NCBI RefSeq assembly: GCF_000620625.1
Contig: NZ_JIAW01000003.1
Coordinates: forward strand, 62,001 to 126,000
Reading direction: 5' to 3'
Source: Mycobacterium sp. URHB0044
GTDB taxonomy: Bacteria; Actinomycetota; Actinomycetes; Mycobacteriales; Mycobacteriaceae
DNA length: 64,000 nucleotides
The notes beneath the pieces are model-generated. The model made no database searches. It worked only from the letters and a program-made list of their open reading frames with translations, and was not told where the DNA came from. A program made the translations under genes and the position numbers. Numbering within the stretch: the stretch's first letter is position 1; each line of letters begins with the position of its first letter. Of this stretch, positions 1 through 8,455 are shown piece by piece.

Positions 1-501
1 GAAGCCGCGTCCCGACGGGAACTGACCAAGCTGCTCGCGCAGCACGACCGCATCGACGCGCGCTGGCTGGACTACGAGATGGACGTCGCCAAGCTGCTCG
101 ACTTCCCGATGATGACGGACATGCGCCAGCCGCTCACGGTGGCGTTCCACAAGGCCCGCAGCCACGCCGACCTGCTGCGTCCGGCGACCGTCGACGACGC
201 GATCGGTGACCGCGGCACCCAACTCGACTACCGCGACGCCGTCCACGAGTACGCGGCCGCGTTCGACGTCGCCGAGGCCGAGGCGATCCGGCGGCGGCGC
301 AGTGACTTCTCGGCCGAGGGACAGCAGCGACTGGAACGTGCGCAGCGTCTGCTGCGGGTGGCCGCCGACGAGTCAGCGACGCCCGACGAACGCCGCAGCG
401 CGTACGCCAAGGCCCGTCACGAGCTCGATGGCCTGGTGGTGCTGCCCGCCGTCACGCGCGCCGGCATCGAGCGCAGGATCGCCGGGGAGATCGAGGCTTA
501 G
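1..501 (+). CDS. Unknown protein, 5' end outside the window
   Basis: The reading frame is open from the first base of the window and ends with TAG at 499-501, so about 166 C-terminal residues are visible and the start is missing. The visible part is soluble, charged and rich in Ala, Arg and Glu, and looks mostly helical. There is no membrane segment, signal peptide or catalytic motif that I recognise. Its last four bases overlap the end of the convergent TetR gene on the other strand. Codon use is typical of the neighbours, with strong third-position G/C. I do not recognise the family and assign no function. Confidence 0.7.
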   Translation, partial: EAASRRELTKLLAQHDRIDARWLDYEMDVAKLLDFPMMTDMRQPLTVAFHKARSHADLLRPATVDDAIGDRGTQLDYRDAVHEYAAAFDVAEAEAIRRRRSDFSAEGQQRLERAQRLLRVAADESATPDERRSAYAKARHELDGLVVLPAVTRAGIERRIAGEIEA

Positions 502-1058
502 GCGGGCCCGGCCTCTGGCCACGCGCGCAACGCGATGTCGGCCACTGCCCGTAGTCGCTCTCGCGGCACACCGTCGCGTGCACGGGCCGCCAATCCGTTG
601 AGCAGTACGACGAGGAACTCGGCAAGGTCGTCGGGGTCGTCGTCGCCGGGAAGGTCGCCGGTGCTCTCGGCGTGCCTCAGCCGGTCGGCGATCACTGCGC
701 GGCCCTCGTCGCGTCGAGCACCCAGCAGCGGGTCGGCGTTGATCAGGCAACCGGGCGGATGCTCGTCGCTGGTGTAGTCCTGCACCGCCGCATCGAGCAT
801 CTTTTCGACGACCTCTCGCGCCGTCGCGGCGGTGATCGATTGTGCGACAGGAGCACTCGGACGTTCGGCGTAGCTGGCGACCACTTCGTCGAACAGACTC
901 TGCTTGCCGCCGAAGGCGCCGTACAGGCTGGGCGAGGAGATGCCCATGGCCGACGTCAGCTCGCTGATCGACGTGCGGTCGAACCCGCCGCGCTCCCAGA
1001 ACACGGCCATCGCCTGCTCGAGCGCCGTCGCGCGGTCGAACTCTCTTGGGCGGGCCAT
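498..1058 (-). CDS. TetR-family transcriptional regulator
   Basis: A 186-residue protein with the usual TetR plan. An N-terminal helix-turn-helix covers about residues 10-55 (RTSISELTSAMGISSPSLY, then a YGAFGGKQSLFDEV-like segment), followed by a helical ligand-binding domain. The length is normal for the family. It is transcribed divergently from the NADP/F420-type oxidoreductase at 1184, with 125 bp between the two starts. That gap contains a large inverted repeat at 1074-1144, so repression of both its own gene and the oxidoreductase is the natural inference. The inducer cannot be read from the sequence. The end overlaps the convergent upstream gene by four bases. Assignment to TetR is secure; the target is inferred from position. 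Confidence 0.9.
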   Translation of the reverse strand: MARPREFDRATALEQAMAVFWERGGFDRTSISELTSAMGISSPSLYGAFGGKQSLFDEVVASYAERPSAPVAQSITAATAREVVEKMLDAAVQDYTSDEHPPGCLINADPLLGARRDEGRAVIADRLRHAESTGDLPGDDDPDDLAEFLVVLLNGLAARARDGVPRERLRAVADIALRAWPEAGPA

Positions 1059-1073
1059 CGCCGCAGTCTACGT

Positions 1074-1144
1074 GTTTTGTGCAGACCGTTATGAAACCTG
1101 TTAACCTCCGATCCCGCGGGGTTTCATAACGGACAACACAAAAC
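1074..1144. promoter_or_regulatory. Long inverted repeat, probable TetR operator region
   Basis: The outer arms GTTTTGTG (1074-1081) and CACAAAAC (1137-1144) and the inner arms CCGTTATGAAACC (1086-1098) and GGTTTCATAACGG (1120-1132) are perfect reverse complements. They are placed symmetrically, with 4-bp unpaired gaps and a 21-bp centre. The element fills most of the space between the divergent TetR and oxidoreductase genes. It could be two operator copies in opposite orientation serving the two promoters. A transcript hairpin is possible but less likely, because the element lies upstream of both genes. Confidence 0.6.
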
Positions 1145-1183
1145 CCCCACTGCAGGCCACAGTCGCGGAGAGGACCCACCTTC

Positions 1184-1825
1184 ATGAAGTACGCCATCAT
1201 CGGTTCCGGCAACATCGGCTCGGCCGTGGCCCGTCAGTTCGCCCGCATCGAGCTGCCGGTCGGCGTGGCCTCCGGCAGCGGTGTCGGCGCCGTGGCGCGA
1301 CTCGTCAGCGAGTTGGGTCCCACCATCACGCCCGTCGAGGTGGCGGACGCTCTACGGGCCGACGTCGTGATCCTCGCGGTGCCGTTCGAAGCCGTCCGCG
1401 GGCTCGTCGAGCAGGTGCCGGACTGGAACCGGCGCATCATCGTCGACGCCACCAATGCCATTGACTACACCGACTTCTCGCCTGCCGACCTCGGCGGTCG
1501 TCCGTCGTCCGACTTGGTCGGTGAGTGGGCGGTCAACGCCCGGGTGGTGAAGGCGTTCGGCTCGACGTGGGCGAAGGTGCTCGCTCGGGAGCCCGGCGCC
1601 GATGGCGGAGGTCGACGCGTTCACTTTCTGTCCGGCAACCATTCCGACGCCAACGCCGAAGTGAGCGAGTTGATCGACGCCATGGGCTTCCATCCGATTG
1701 ACTTGGGCCGCAACGACGCCGGCGGCCTGCTGCAACAGTTCGGCGGTCCCCTCACGACGCTCAGCCTTATCTCGCAACCGATCGGCGGCGATTCGCCCCG
1801 TGAGATGGACCTCGTCACTCCCTGA
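1184..1825 (+). CDS. NADPH-dependent F420 reductase-like oxidoreductase
   Basis: A 213-residue protein that starts directly with a Rossmann fold: the glycine motif GSGNIGSAVA lies at about residues 7-16. It continues with a VILAVPFEAV strand-helix and an IIVDATNAID segment typical of the NADP-oxidoreductase, coenzyme F420-dependent family (PF03807). The C-terminal part (about residues 100-205) fits the small substrate-side domain of that family. A purine-rich ribosome site (GGAGAGGA) precedes the ATG. Related bacterial proteins either move hydride between NADPH and F420 or use other substrates, and the sequence alone does not decide. The divergent TetR gene and the shared palindromic gap suggest inducible expression. 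Family assignment is firm; substrate is unknown. Confidence 0.8.
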   Translation: MKYAIIGSGNIGSAVARQFARIELPVGVASGSGVGAVARLVSELGPTITPVEVADALRADVVILAVPFEAVRGLVEQVPDWNRRIIVDATNAIDYTDFSPADLGGRPSSDLVGEWAVNARVVKAFGSTWAKVLAREPGADGGGRRVHFLSGNHSDANAEVSELIDAMGFHPIDLGRNDAGGLLQQFGGPLTTLSLISQPIGGDSPREMDLVTP

Positions 1826-1855
1826 CGGGCAGCAGCGGAGCCGCGATGATGTTCA

Positions 1856-2545
1856 TCATCCGTATGGGGTTCTGCTCCGCTTCAAGATGAACTCCACCGT
1901 GCGCCGGCCGCCGAACTCGGGCCGCGGCTTCGTTGCCGCGTCGATCTGCTGGCGAGCCTGCTCCTCGACCGGAGTGTCGGGATCGAGCACCGAGAGATAG
2001 TGGAAATGGGCCGCCAACGACTCGACTGCCACGTCGATGAACCCGTCCACAACCTCGCCGTGGGTGATCTCGGGACCACTCTCGAAAAGCCATTGCGGCG
2101 GATCGGTGACTGAGTCATAGGCGGCGGCAACGGCATTGGCGAACTCGATGTGGTCGCGCTGGTTCGGTGCGCCCGGTTCCCATTCCGGCCCGCTGTAGAG
2201 GGTGATCACCGCATCGGGCGCCACCTCGGTGATGGTTTCTGCGATCTTGGCGCGCAGCTCTGCAGTGTTGCGGATGTTGGTGTCGGGGAAGTCCCAGAAA
2301 TCCACGTCGTCCACCCCGACGATCGCCGCGGCTCGTCGCTGCTCGGCTTCGCGCAACGGACCGGCTTCCTCCGGTGGCATGCCTTCGATGCCGGCTTCGC
2401 CGCGGCACGCGAAGACATAACGGACCGTCTTGCCCGCGAAGGTCCACTTGGCCACAGCCGCAGAACATCCGTACTCGGGATCGTCCGGGTGCGGCACCAT
2501 CACCAGCGCCGAACGCCAGTCCGTGGGAAACGGTTGGGGAGTCAC
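1856..2545 (-). CDS. PIG-L family deacetylase
   Basis: A 229-residue protein with the PIG-L/LmbE signature near the N-terminus: PHPDDPEYG at about residues 18-26, the metal-binding His-Pro-Asp-Asp motif. A later QRDHIEFANAV segment supplies the further His. These enzymes are zinc-dependent and remove acetyl groups from N-acetylglucosamine-type or related substrates; mycothiol-pathway MshB and Mca belong here. This copy is shorter than MshB (about 300 residues), so I do not give a pathway name. The start is the GTG at 2545, which overlaps the stop of the upstream TetR gene as GTGA. Translational coupling and shared regulation with that regulator are likely. Confidence 0.85.
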   Translation of the reverse strand: MTPQPFPTDWRSALVMVPHPDDPEYGCSAAVAKWTFAGKTVRYVFACRGEAGIEGMPPEEAGPLREAEQRRAAAIVGVDDVDFWDFPDTNIRNTAELRAKIAETITEVAPDAVITLYSGPEWEPGAPNQRDHIEFANAVAAAYDSVTDPPQWLFESGPEITHGEVVDGFIDVAVESLAAHFHYLSVLDPDTPVEEQARQQIDAATKPRPEFGGRRTVEFILKRSRTPYG

Positions 2546-3096
2546 GGCGTGCGCTCCGGTTCGTCGAGGTAGCGCTGCAGCGTCGGTCCGAGCCAGCCTA
2601 CCAGCTCGGGTTGGGTCATCTCGACGACCGGCGGTAGTCGCAGCACGAAGCGGCAGAACGCCATGCCGAGCATCTGGGTGGCGATCAGGCCGGTCCGACG
2701 TGGCGCGTCGTCGGATATCAGCTTCGCGACCACGGGCAGGAGCTGCACCGCGAACATCTCCTTCATCCGTTGTGCGGCTTCGGCATTCGTGGTGGCCGAG
2801 CGCAGCAGCACGATCAACGCATCGTCGCCCTCCCATCGGGCCAAGAAGTGCTTCACCATCGCCGCACCCAGCTCCGACCTCTCGACGTCGGAGAGATCCG
2901 GAAACCGCAGGTCGAATTCCGCCGCCGCCGCGAACAGCTGGTCCTTGTTGCCGAAGTAGCGCATCACCATCGACGGGTCGATGTTCGCGTCGGCCGCGAT
3001 GGCCCGGATGGTGGCTGCCTCGTATCCCGACTCGGCGAATCTCTCACGTGCCGCGGCAAGGATCGCCGCCTTGGTCTGGTCGGCCTTCGTACCCAT
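2542..3096 (-). CDS. TetR-family transcriptional regulator
   Basis: A 184-residue TetR protein. The helix-turn-helix spans about residues 8-50 (ATIRAIAADANIDPSMVMRY followed by FGNKDQLF), and the rest is a helical C-terminal domain. I chose the ATG at 3096 because the family domain starts there; the upstream in-frame extension reads through the palindromic promoter gap. It is the first gene of a two-gene unit with the PIG-L deacetylase (4-bp overlap) and is divergent from the flavin monooxygenase at 3199. Two copies of a GCCAAC-N4-GTTGRC palindrome lie in the gap, so control of both directions is probable. Confidence 0.9.
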   Translation of the reverse strand: MGTKADQTKAAILAAARERFAESGYEAATIRAIAADANIDPSMVMRYFGNKDQLFAAAAEFDLRFPDLSDVERSELGAAMVKHFLARWEGDDALIVLLRSATTNAEAAQRMKEMFAVQLLPVVAKLISDDAPRRTGLIATQMLGMAFCRFVLRLPPVVEMTQPELVGWLGPTLQRYLDEPERTP

Positions 3097-3110
3097 GTCA
3101 ACGAGTGTAG

Positions 3111-3126
3111 GCCAACAACTGTTGAC
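3111..3126. promoter_or_regulatory. Probable TetR operator, copy 1
   Basis: GCCAAC-AACT-GTTGAC, a 16-bp palindrome with one arm mismatch, 15 bp upstream of the TetR start. It has the same design as the perfect site centred 46 bp away in the same divergent gap. Confidence 0.55.
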
Positions 3127-3156
3127 TTTTCTACGGACACGGCGCACCATAGAAAT

Positions 3157-3172
3157 GCCAACGCACGTTGGC
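3157..3172. promoter_or_regulatory. Probable TetR operator, copy 2
   Basis: GCCAACGCACGTTGGC, with 7-bp perfect arms around a 2-bp centre. It lies 27 bp before the flavin monooxygenase start, where a bound repressor would block its promoter or the clearance of polymerase. Confidence 0.6.
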
Positions 3173-3198
3173 AAAGAACTCACCAAGGGAGTCCGACC

Positions 3199-4338
3199 AT
3201 GAACGACACCGACGTCCTCATCGTGGGAGCCGGCCCCACCGGCCTCACACTCGCCGCATCACTGCTGGTCCGGGGCGTGCACGCCACGATCGTCGACGGG
3301 CAGGCCGCCGGCGCCAACACGTCGCGCGCCGCCGCCATCAACGCCCGCACGCTCGAGGTCCTCGAAGGCCTCGACGTGTCCCGCCGGATGGTCAAGGAGG
3401 GCATCGCCGCGCCGCGGTTCACCATCCGCGACGGCAAGCGGTCGCTGATCCCGATTGACTTCAGCACGTTGCCGACCGCCTACCCGTACACCCTGACGCT
3501 GCCCCAGTGCGACACCGAACGACTGCTCCTGGACCGCCTCGTCGAACTCGGTGGCGAGGTGCTCAGGCCCAAGGTGCTGGCGTCGACCACACAAGACGCC
3601 GAGGGCGTGACGGCCATCTTCACCGACGGCGACACCATCCGCGCCCGCTACGTCGTCGGCGCCGACGGCGTGCACAGCACGGTGCGCGAGCAAGCCGGAA
3701 TCGGGTTCGCCGGTGGCCAATACGAGGATTCCTTCGTGCTGGCCGACGTGCGCCTGACCGGTGAGGCCCCCACCGACGAGGTGATCCTGTTCTGGGCGAA
3801 GGCCGGGCTGACGGTCGTCGCGCCGTTGCCCGACGGCACGCACCGCGTCGTCGCGCCGGTCGACGACGCCCCGCAGGAGCCGACCGTCGAATTCATCCAG
3901 CAGATCCTCGACGACCGCGGCTTCGGCCCCGGCCGGACGACGGTCACCGAACTCACGTGGGGCTCGCGGTTCCGCATCCACCATCGCGTGGCCGACACCT
4001 ACCGCGCCGGACGCATCCTGCTGGCCGGCGACGCCGCCCACGTGCACAGCCCCGCGGGCGGACAGGGCATGAACCTCGGCATCCAGGACGCGGTCGCGCT
4101 GGCCGACGCCCTGACCGCCGCGCTGGGCGGAGGTGCCGACAGCGTGCTCGACGACTACGCCGCCGCGCGCCGGCCGATCGCCCAGCAGGTGGTCGACCTG
4201 ACCGATCGACTCACCCGGCTGGCGACGCTGCCGCGGGCGTTGCGGCCCATCCGCAACGTCGCCATGGGCGTGGCGGGACGCATCCCCGCGGTGCGGCGGG
4301 CCCTGGCGCAGCGGCTGTCCGGATTGGTGTACCGCTGA
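3199..4338 (+). CDS. FAD-dependent monooxygenase (PheA/TfdB type)
   Basis: A 379-residue class A flavoprotein. The FAD-binding GAGPTG motif follows the first strand at about residues 10-15, the VGADGVHS motif that contacts both FAD and NAD(P)H lies near residue 153, and the RILLAGDAAHVHSP motif that binds the flavin ribityl chain lies near residue 273. It belongs to the FAD_binding_3 group (PF01494), which hydroxylates or epoxidises aromatic and polyketide-like substrates. It lacks the thioredoxin-like C-terminal domain of full PheA enzymes, so it is of the shorter kind. The start ATG at 3199 has a nearby AAGGGA. It is divergent from a TetR gene with two shared palindromes, which suggests induction by its own substrate. 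The substrate is unknown. Confidence 0.88.
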   Translation: MNDTDVLIVGAGPTGLTLAASLLVRGVHATIVDGQAAGANTSRAAAINARTLEVLEGLDVSRRMVKEGIAAPRFTIRDGKRSLIPIDFSTLPTAYPYTLTLPQCDTERLLLDRLVELGGEVLRPKVLASTTQDAEGVTAIFTDGDTIRARYVVGADGVHSTVREQAGIGFAGGQYEDSFVLADVRLTGEAPTDEVILFWAKAGLTVVAPLPDGTHRVVAPVDDAPQEPTVEFIQQILDDRGFGPGRTTVTELTWGSRFRIHHRVADTYRAGRILLAGDAAHVHSPAGGQGMNLGIQDAVALADALTAALGGGADSVLDDYAAARRPIAQQVVDLTDRLTRLATLPRALRPIRNVAMGVAGRIPAVRRALAQRLSGLVYR

Positions 4339-4369
4339 GCGTGTCGGTGCCGTGGGGAACGATGGCGTC

Positions 4370-5200
4370 GTGCCCGAGCCAAAGACCTATCCCCACGGCG
4401 TGCCCAGCTGGATCGACACCGTCACCCACGACCTCGACGACACGCGCCGGTTCTACGCCGGCCTCTTCGACTGGACGTTCACCGACGTCGGGCCCGCACC
4501 AGGGAGCTACCAGATCGCCACCATCGGTGGGCACGACGTCGCCGCCATCGCGTCGGCGGAGTCCGACGACGAGGCCGCCACGTGGCGCACGTACGTCGCC
4601 GTCGTCGATGCCGACACCACCGCCAAGGCCGTCGAAGCGGCCGGAGGCACCATCACCGTCGCACCCGTCGATGCGGGGCCCGGCGGCCGGCTGGCCGCAT
4701 GCGTCGACCCCCGCGGAGGACAGTTCCGGCTGTGGCAAGCACGCCTGCGCCTCGGTGCACAGATCGTCAACGCGCCTGGCACGTGGAACTTCAGCGACCT
4801 GCTCACGTCGGACCCGACCGGCGCCGCCGCGTTCTATGCGCCGCTGTTTGGTTGGGAGATCGACGATGTCGGGTTCGCGACGGTGATCCGCAGGCCCGGC
4901 TACGGCGAACACCTCGCCTCGACCGTCGACCCCGGCATCAGGGAGCGGCAGTCCGCCATCGCGGCACCCCCGGGGTTCGAGGACGCCGTCGCCTGGCTGG
5001 CCGACGCCCCGGACGGCCAGCCCGACTTCTGGCGGGTGACCTTCGCCATCGCCGACCTGGACGCCTCCGCGGCCACCGCGGAGACCCTCGGCGCCACCAT
5101 CCTCGCCACCGACGTCACCGAGTGGACGAAGACGGCGACCGTCCGGGACCCGCAGGGTGCGCAGTTCGTGCTGAGCCAGTTCACGCCGCCGACGGGCTAA
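4370..5200 (+). CDS. Two-domain VOC protein (CFP32-like)
   Basis: A 276-residue protein with two vicinal-oxygen-chelate (glyoxalase/bleomycin-resistance) domains, about residues 7-125 and 130-270. Each has the FY-x-(G/P)-LF-x-W pattern (RRFYAGLFDW, AAFYAPLFGW) and a DPxGxxF-type end (DPRGGQFRLW, DPQGAQFVLS). The overall plan resembles mycobacterial CFP32 (Rv0577), a secreted or cell-wall-associated VOC protein of about 260 residues. I prefer the GTG at 4370, which places the first domain as in CFP32; a GTG at 4352 is also in frame. It lies 31 bp behind the flavin monooxygenase and may be read from the same transcript. It is convergent with the cupin gene. Its chemical role is not evident. Confidence 0.8.
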   Translation: MPEPKTYPHGVPSWIDTVTHDLDDTRRFYAGLFDWTFTDVGPAPGSYQIATIGGHDVAAIASAESDDEAATWRTYVAVVDADTTAKAVEAAGGTITVAPVDAGPGGRLAACVDPRGGQFRLWQARLRLGAQIVNAPGTWNFSDLLTSDPTGAAAFYAPLFGWEIDDVGFATVIRRPGYGEHLASTVDPGIRERQSAIAAPPGFEDAVAWLADAPDGQPDFWRVTFAIADLDASAATAETLGATILATDVTEWTKTATVRDPQGAQFVLSQFTPPTG

Positions 5201-5206
5201 AACACC

Positions 5207-6253
5207 CTATGCGTCAACGGGATTGATGCGGTCGACGATCAGCGGGTCGGCGGGGGTGAACGGGAAGTCGGGCAGGTCGTCGATGTGGGTGTTGAACGCC
5301 GCGGCCAACACCTTCCGCGAGTAGGCACTCGCCGAGGCGCGGTAGCCGATGTCGGCGGGGAAGGGCTGGTCGAAGAAGATGAGGAAGTGCCATGGATCGG
5401 TGCCGATGTTCTCGATGTGGTGCGGGTAGGCGCGAGGGATGAAGTACATGTCGCCGGTGGTCATGGTCCAGGTGTCGAGGGTGCCGTCGGGGTTCATGAC
5501 GGTCATGCGGGCGTCACCGTGCTGGACGTAGCCCATCTCCGCAGTGACTGGATGCCAATGTGGTTCGCGCATACCGTCTTCGGTGACGCGCAGCGAGTAC
5601 ATCGAGATGTCCTTCAGCACCGGCCAGAACTGATCGCGGGCGAAGCGCGCGTTGCCGCTGACGTAGTTCAGCCCCGGCGCCTGGGCCTCGATGTCGAACT
5701 TGTGCGGGTCCTTGAAGTACGCCGCCGCCGGGATGTCGGGGGCGCCGATCCGGGCGGCGAGTTTGTGGTCGGTGGTGTCGCGGCGGATCTTGGACAAGTC
5801 GGACGCGGGCAGGTCGTAGGTGTTGCCAAGCACGGCATCGGAGAAGGCACCGAGCGTCGCACCGAACCCGAAGTCCTCTGGCCGCTCGTTGCGGAAGGCG
5901 ATGATGAACTCCGCGACGTCGTCGCCGATGTTCTCGATGTGGTGCAGTGAGCCGGACTCGGCGTGGAACATCTGCCCCGCCGTGACGATGAACGTGGAGA
6001 ACTTGCTGCCGTTGTCGAGGATCGAGACCAGCGCCGTTCCCGACACGCAGTAGGTAAGTTCGTTGGCGTTGGCATGCCAGTGCGGGGTGCGCATCGCGCC
6101 GGGGTTCAGCAGCACCCGCTTGATGGACAGGCCCTTGAGGATCGGCAGGTTGTCGGCGGTGACGCGTCGCATTGAGCCGAGGTCGGATTCCTCGACGATC
6201 TCGCCGTCGTGCAGTGACGTGGTGTGAGTGCTACGTGTGATGGACGTGGTCAT
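5207..6253 (-). CDS. Bicupin, oxalate decarboxylase-like
   Basis: A 348-residue protein with two cupin barrels. The first metal motif is HWHANANELTYCVSG (near residue 58) with a later His in the SLHHIENIG segment. The second is HWHPVTAEMGYVQHG (near residue 232) with YPHHIENIG. Both domains therefore keep the His-His-Glu-His set used to bind Mn or Fe. Size and repeat pattern fit the oxalate decarboxylase/bicupin family. Whether it acts on oxalate cannot be stated, since bicupins vary. No signal peptide is visible. The start ATG at 6253 has GGAGACGAT upstream. The ends of this gene and the VOC gene are only 6 bp apart and convergent. Confidence 0.82.
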   Translation of the reverse strand: MTTSITRSTHTTSLHDGEIVEESDLGSMRRVTADNLPILKGLSIKRVLLNPGAMRTPHWHANANELTYCVSGTALVSILDNGSKFSTFIVTAGQMFHAESGSLHHIENIGDDVAEFIIAFRNERPEDFGFGATLGAFSDAVLGNTYDLPASDLSKIRRDTTDHKLAARIGAPDIPAAAYFKDPHKFDIEAQAPGLNYVSGNARFARDQFWPVLKDISMYSLRVTEDGMREPHWHPVTAEMGYVQHGDARMTVMNPDGTLDTWTMTTGDMYFIPRAYPHHIENIGTDPWHFLIFFDQPFPADIGYRASASAYSRKVLAAAFNTHIDDLPDFPFTPADPLIVDRINPVDA

Positions 6254-6311
6254 GATCGTCTCCTTCGGTGTCTCCGCTGAGTGTCTGTCACCGGCGCCGA
6301 ACCGGCGGGCA

Positions 6312-6410
6312 TGACGAGTACTTTCGTCGAGAAAACTGCCGCCGTCGTCAACGCTGGCGGCACCATCGCCTACCGGCTAGCCCCCAGAAGCGCTACGGAA
6401 CGAGGCTGAC
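6312..6410 (+). pseudogene. Possible N-terminal remnant of an alpha/beta hydrolase gene
   Basis: A short frame starts with ATG at 6312 and ends with TGA at 6408-6410, giving 32 residues. The part VVNAGGTIAYRLAP looks like the first strands of an alpha/beta-hydrolase (the common VNGxxIAYR start). After this the frame runs into unrelated sequence and stops, and the 3' end overlaps the end of the next minus-strand gene. It is divergent from the bicupin. This may be a gene start left by a deletion. The match is short, so confidence is low. Confidence 0.3.
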
Positions 6411-6797
6411 CGCGCGCCCCCGGGTATGGACCAAGAGCACCGCGGTGGCCACCACGGCTTCGAATAGCGACACCGCGGTCGCGACCGTCATCAGCGTGGA
6501 GGTGGGGATTGTCGCGGCGACGTCGACCACGCCAGCGTGGTGATGGCCAGGCGCCGACCAGTGCACCGCGACCATGCCGAGGTTCATCACCGCGACGACG
6601 CACCAGGCCCGTGTCGAGCTCGTCTTCCAGAGGTCGCGCGCGCAGTAGAGGCATGCGGCCGCCATTGCGATGACGAGCACCACCAGGACGGCGCTGTTCG
6701 TGCGGCCGAGCATCAGCCCGTGCACCACCGCCGAACCGACGGCGACCAGCGCGAACGCCCGTCTACCGACGACGGCGGAGCTGGTCGCGGTGGACAT
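6393..6797 (-). CDS. Small four-helix membrane protein
   Basis: A 134-residue hydrophobic protein with four likely membrane segments, at about residues 13-32, 35-52, 64-80 and 100-122. A His-rich loop (APGHHHAGVV) lies between helices 3 and 4. The proline- and arginine-containing ends are short, so it is an integral membrane protein with little soluble mass. Similar small membrane proteins are common in actinobacteria without a known role. The His cluster could bind metal, but that is only a suggestion. It stands alone between the bicupin and the acyl-CoA synthetases. Confidence 0.7.
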   Translation of the reverse strand: MSTATSSAVVGRRAFALVAVGSAVVHGLMLGRTNSAVLVVLVIAMAAACLYCARDLWKTSSTRAWCVVAVMNLGMVAVHWSAPGHHHAGVVDVAATIPTSTLMTVATAVSLFEAVVATAVLLVHTRGRAVSLVP

Positions 6798-6841
6798 CGT
6801 TCAACTCTGACACCGGTGTGACGGCGGCGCCACCGGTGTGG

Positions 6842-8455
6842 TCACAGGCCGAGCAGCCGGACGGTGTGCTCGCGCATCTCGACCTTGCGAACCTTGCCGG
6901 TGACGGTCATCGGGAACTCGTCGACGACGTGGACGTAGCGCGGAATCTTGTAGTGCGCCAGCTTGCCTGCCGCGAAGGCGCGCACGGCCTCGACGTCGAG
7001 CGGCTCGGTGCCCGGCTTCATCCGGATCCAGGCGCAGACCTCCTCGCCGTACTTCTCGTCGGGAACGCCGATCACTTGCGCATCCTCGATGTCGGGGTGG
7101 GTGTAGAGGAACTCCTCGATCTCGCGCGGGTAGACGTTCTCGCCACCGCGGATCACCATGTCCTTGATCCGGCCGACGATGTTGCAGTAGCCGTCCTCCC
7201 GCATGACGGCCAGGTCGCCGGTGTGCATCCAGCCCTCGGAATCGATTGCCTCCGAGGTCTTCTCGTCGTCCTGCCAGTACCCGAGCATCACGGAGTAACC
7301 GCGGGTGCAGAATTCGCCGGGTTCGCCGCGCTCGACCACGACACCCGTTGCGGGGTCGACGATCTTGATCTCGACGTGCGGGTGTGCCCGGCCGATCGAC
7401 GACGTACGCCGGTCCAGGTCGTCGTCGATCAGGGTCTGACAGGACACCGGCGACGTCTCCGTCATGCCGTAGGCGATGGCGACCTCGGTCATGTGCATGT
7501 CCTCGACACAGTGCTTCATCACCTCGACCGGGCAGACGGCGCCCGCCATGATTCCGGTGCGCAGCGACGACAGGTCACGGTCGGCGAACTTGGGGTGATT
7601 CTGCATGGCGATGAACATGGTCGGCACGCCGTACACGGCGGTGCACCGCTCCTGCTCGATCGCGGCGAGCGTCAAGCCCGGATCGAAGCCGGGCGCGGGG
7701 ATTACCATCGTCGCGCCGTGCGAGGTGCAGCCGAGGTTGCCCATCACCATGCCGAAGCAGTGGTAGAACGGCACCGGAATGCACAACCGGTCACCGCGGC
7801 CGAGGTTGATGAGCTCGGTCGTGAAGAATCCGTTGTTGAGAATGTTGCGGTGCGACAACGTGGCACCCTTCGGGAAACCCGTTGTACCGGAAGTGTATTG
7901 GATGTTGATCGGCTCGGTGCTGGTCAGGCTGGCGAGACGGTCGGCCAGCGCGTCGGCCGGCACCTCGTCGGCCCGCGCCCGCAGCGCGGCCCAGTCGTCG
8001 GTGCCGAAGAAGACGACGTCGGTCAGGCCGGGCACCTCGGCGCGCACGGCGTCGACCATGGCCACGTAGTCGGAGTTCTTGAACGCGGTGGCCGCGAACA
8101 GCATGCGCGTGCCGGACTGGTTGAGCACGTAGGCGAGTTCGTGCGTGCGGTAGGCAGGGTTGACGTTGACCAGAATCGCGCCGATCTTGGCCGCCGCGTA
8201 CTGGGTGATGGTCCACTCGGCGCAGTTCGGCGCCCAGATCCCCACCCGGTCGCCCTTGTCGATGCCGAGAGCCAACAAACCCCGTGCGACGACGTCGATC
8301 TCGGCGTTGACCTGTGCGTAGGTGAAGCGCACACCCTGGGCGAGGTCGACGAGCGCTTCGTCGTCCGGGTACCGCGCGGCGGTCCGTTCGAAGTTCGCGC
8401 CGATGGTCTCCTCGAGGATCGGCGCGTCCGTCGGGCCTGCGTCGTAGGACTTCAT
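6842..8455 (-). CDS. Fatty-acid-CoA ligase (FadD35-like)
   Basis: A 537-residue adenylate-forming enzyme that activates a carboxylic acid with ATP and transfers it to CoA. The P-loop-like motif [12 protein letters not shown], the AYGMTETSP motif, the GWMHTGDLA motif and the C-terminal core lysine segment ([10 protein letters not shown]) are all present, so it looks active. The sequence is close in kind to mycobacterial FadD35. The start ATG at 8455 overlaps the stop of the upstream gene as ATGA, so the two synthetases are translationally coupled. The much longer in-frame extension upstream is a shadow of that gene. Chain-length preference is unknown. Confidence 0.9.
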   Translation of the reverse strand: MKSYDAGPTDAPILEETIGANFERTAARYPDDEALVDLAQGVRFTYAQVNAEIDVVARGLLALGIDKGDRVGIWAPNCAEWTITQYAAAKIGAILVNVNPAYRTHELAYVLNQSGTRMLFAATAFKNSDYVAMVDAVRAEVPGLTDVVFFGTDDWAALRARADEVPADALADRLASLTSTEPINIQYTSGTTGFPKGATLSHRNILNNGFFTTELINLGRGDRLCIPVPFYHCFGMVMGNLGCTSHGATMVIPAPGFDPGLTLAAIEQERCTAVYGVPTMFIAMQNHPKFADRDLSSLRTGIMAGAVCPVEVMKHCVEDMHMTEVAIAYGMTETSPVSCQTLIDDDLDRRTSSIGRAHPHVEIKIVDPATGVVVERGEPGEFCTRGYSVMLGYWQDDEKTSEAIDSEGWMHTGDLAVMREDGYCNIVGRIKDMVIRGGENVYPREIEEFLYTHPDIEDAQVIGVPDEKYGEEVCAWIRMKPGTEPLDVEAVRAFAAGKLAHYKIPRYVHVVDEFPMTVTGKVRKVEMREHTVRLLGL

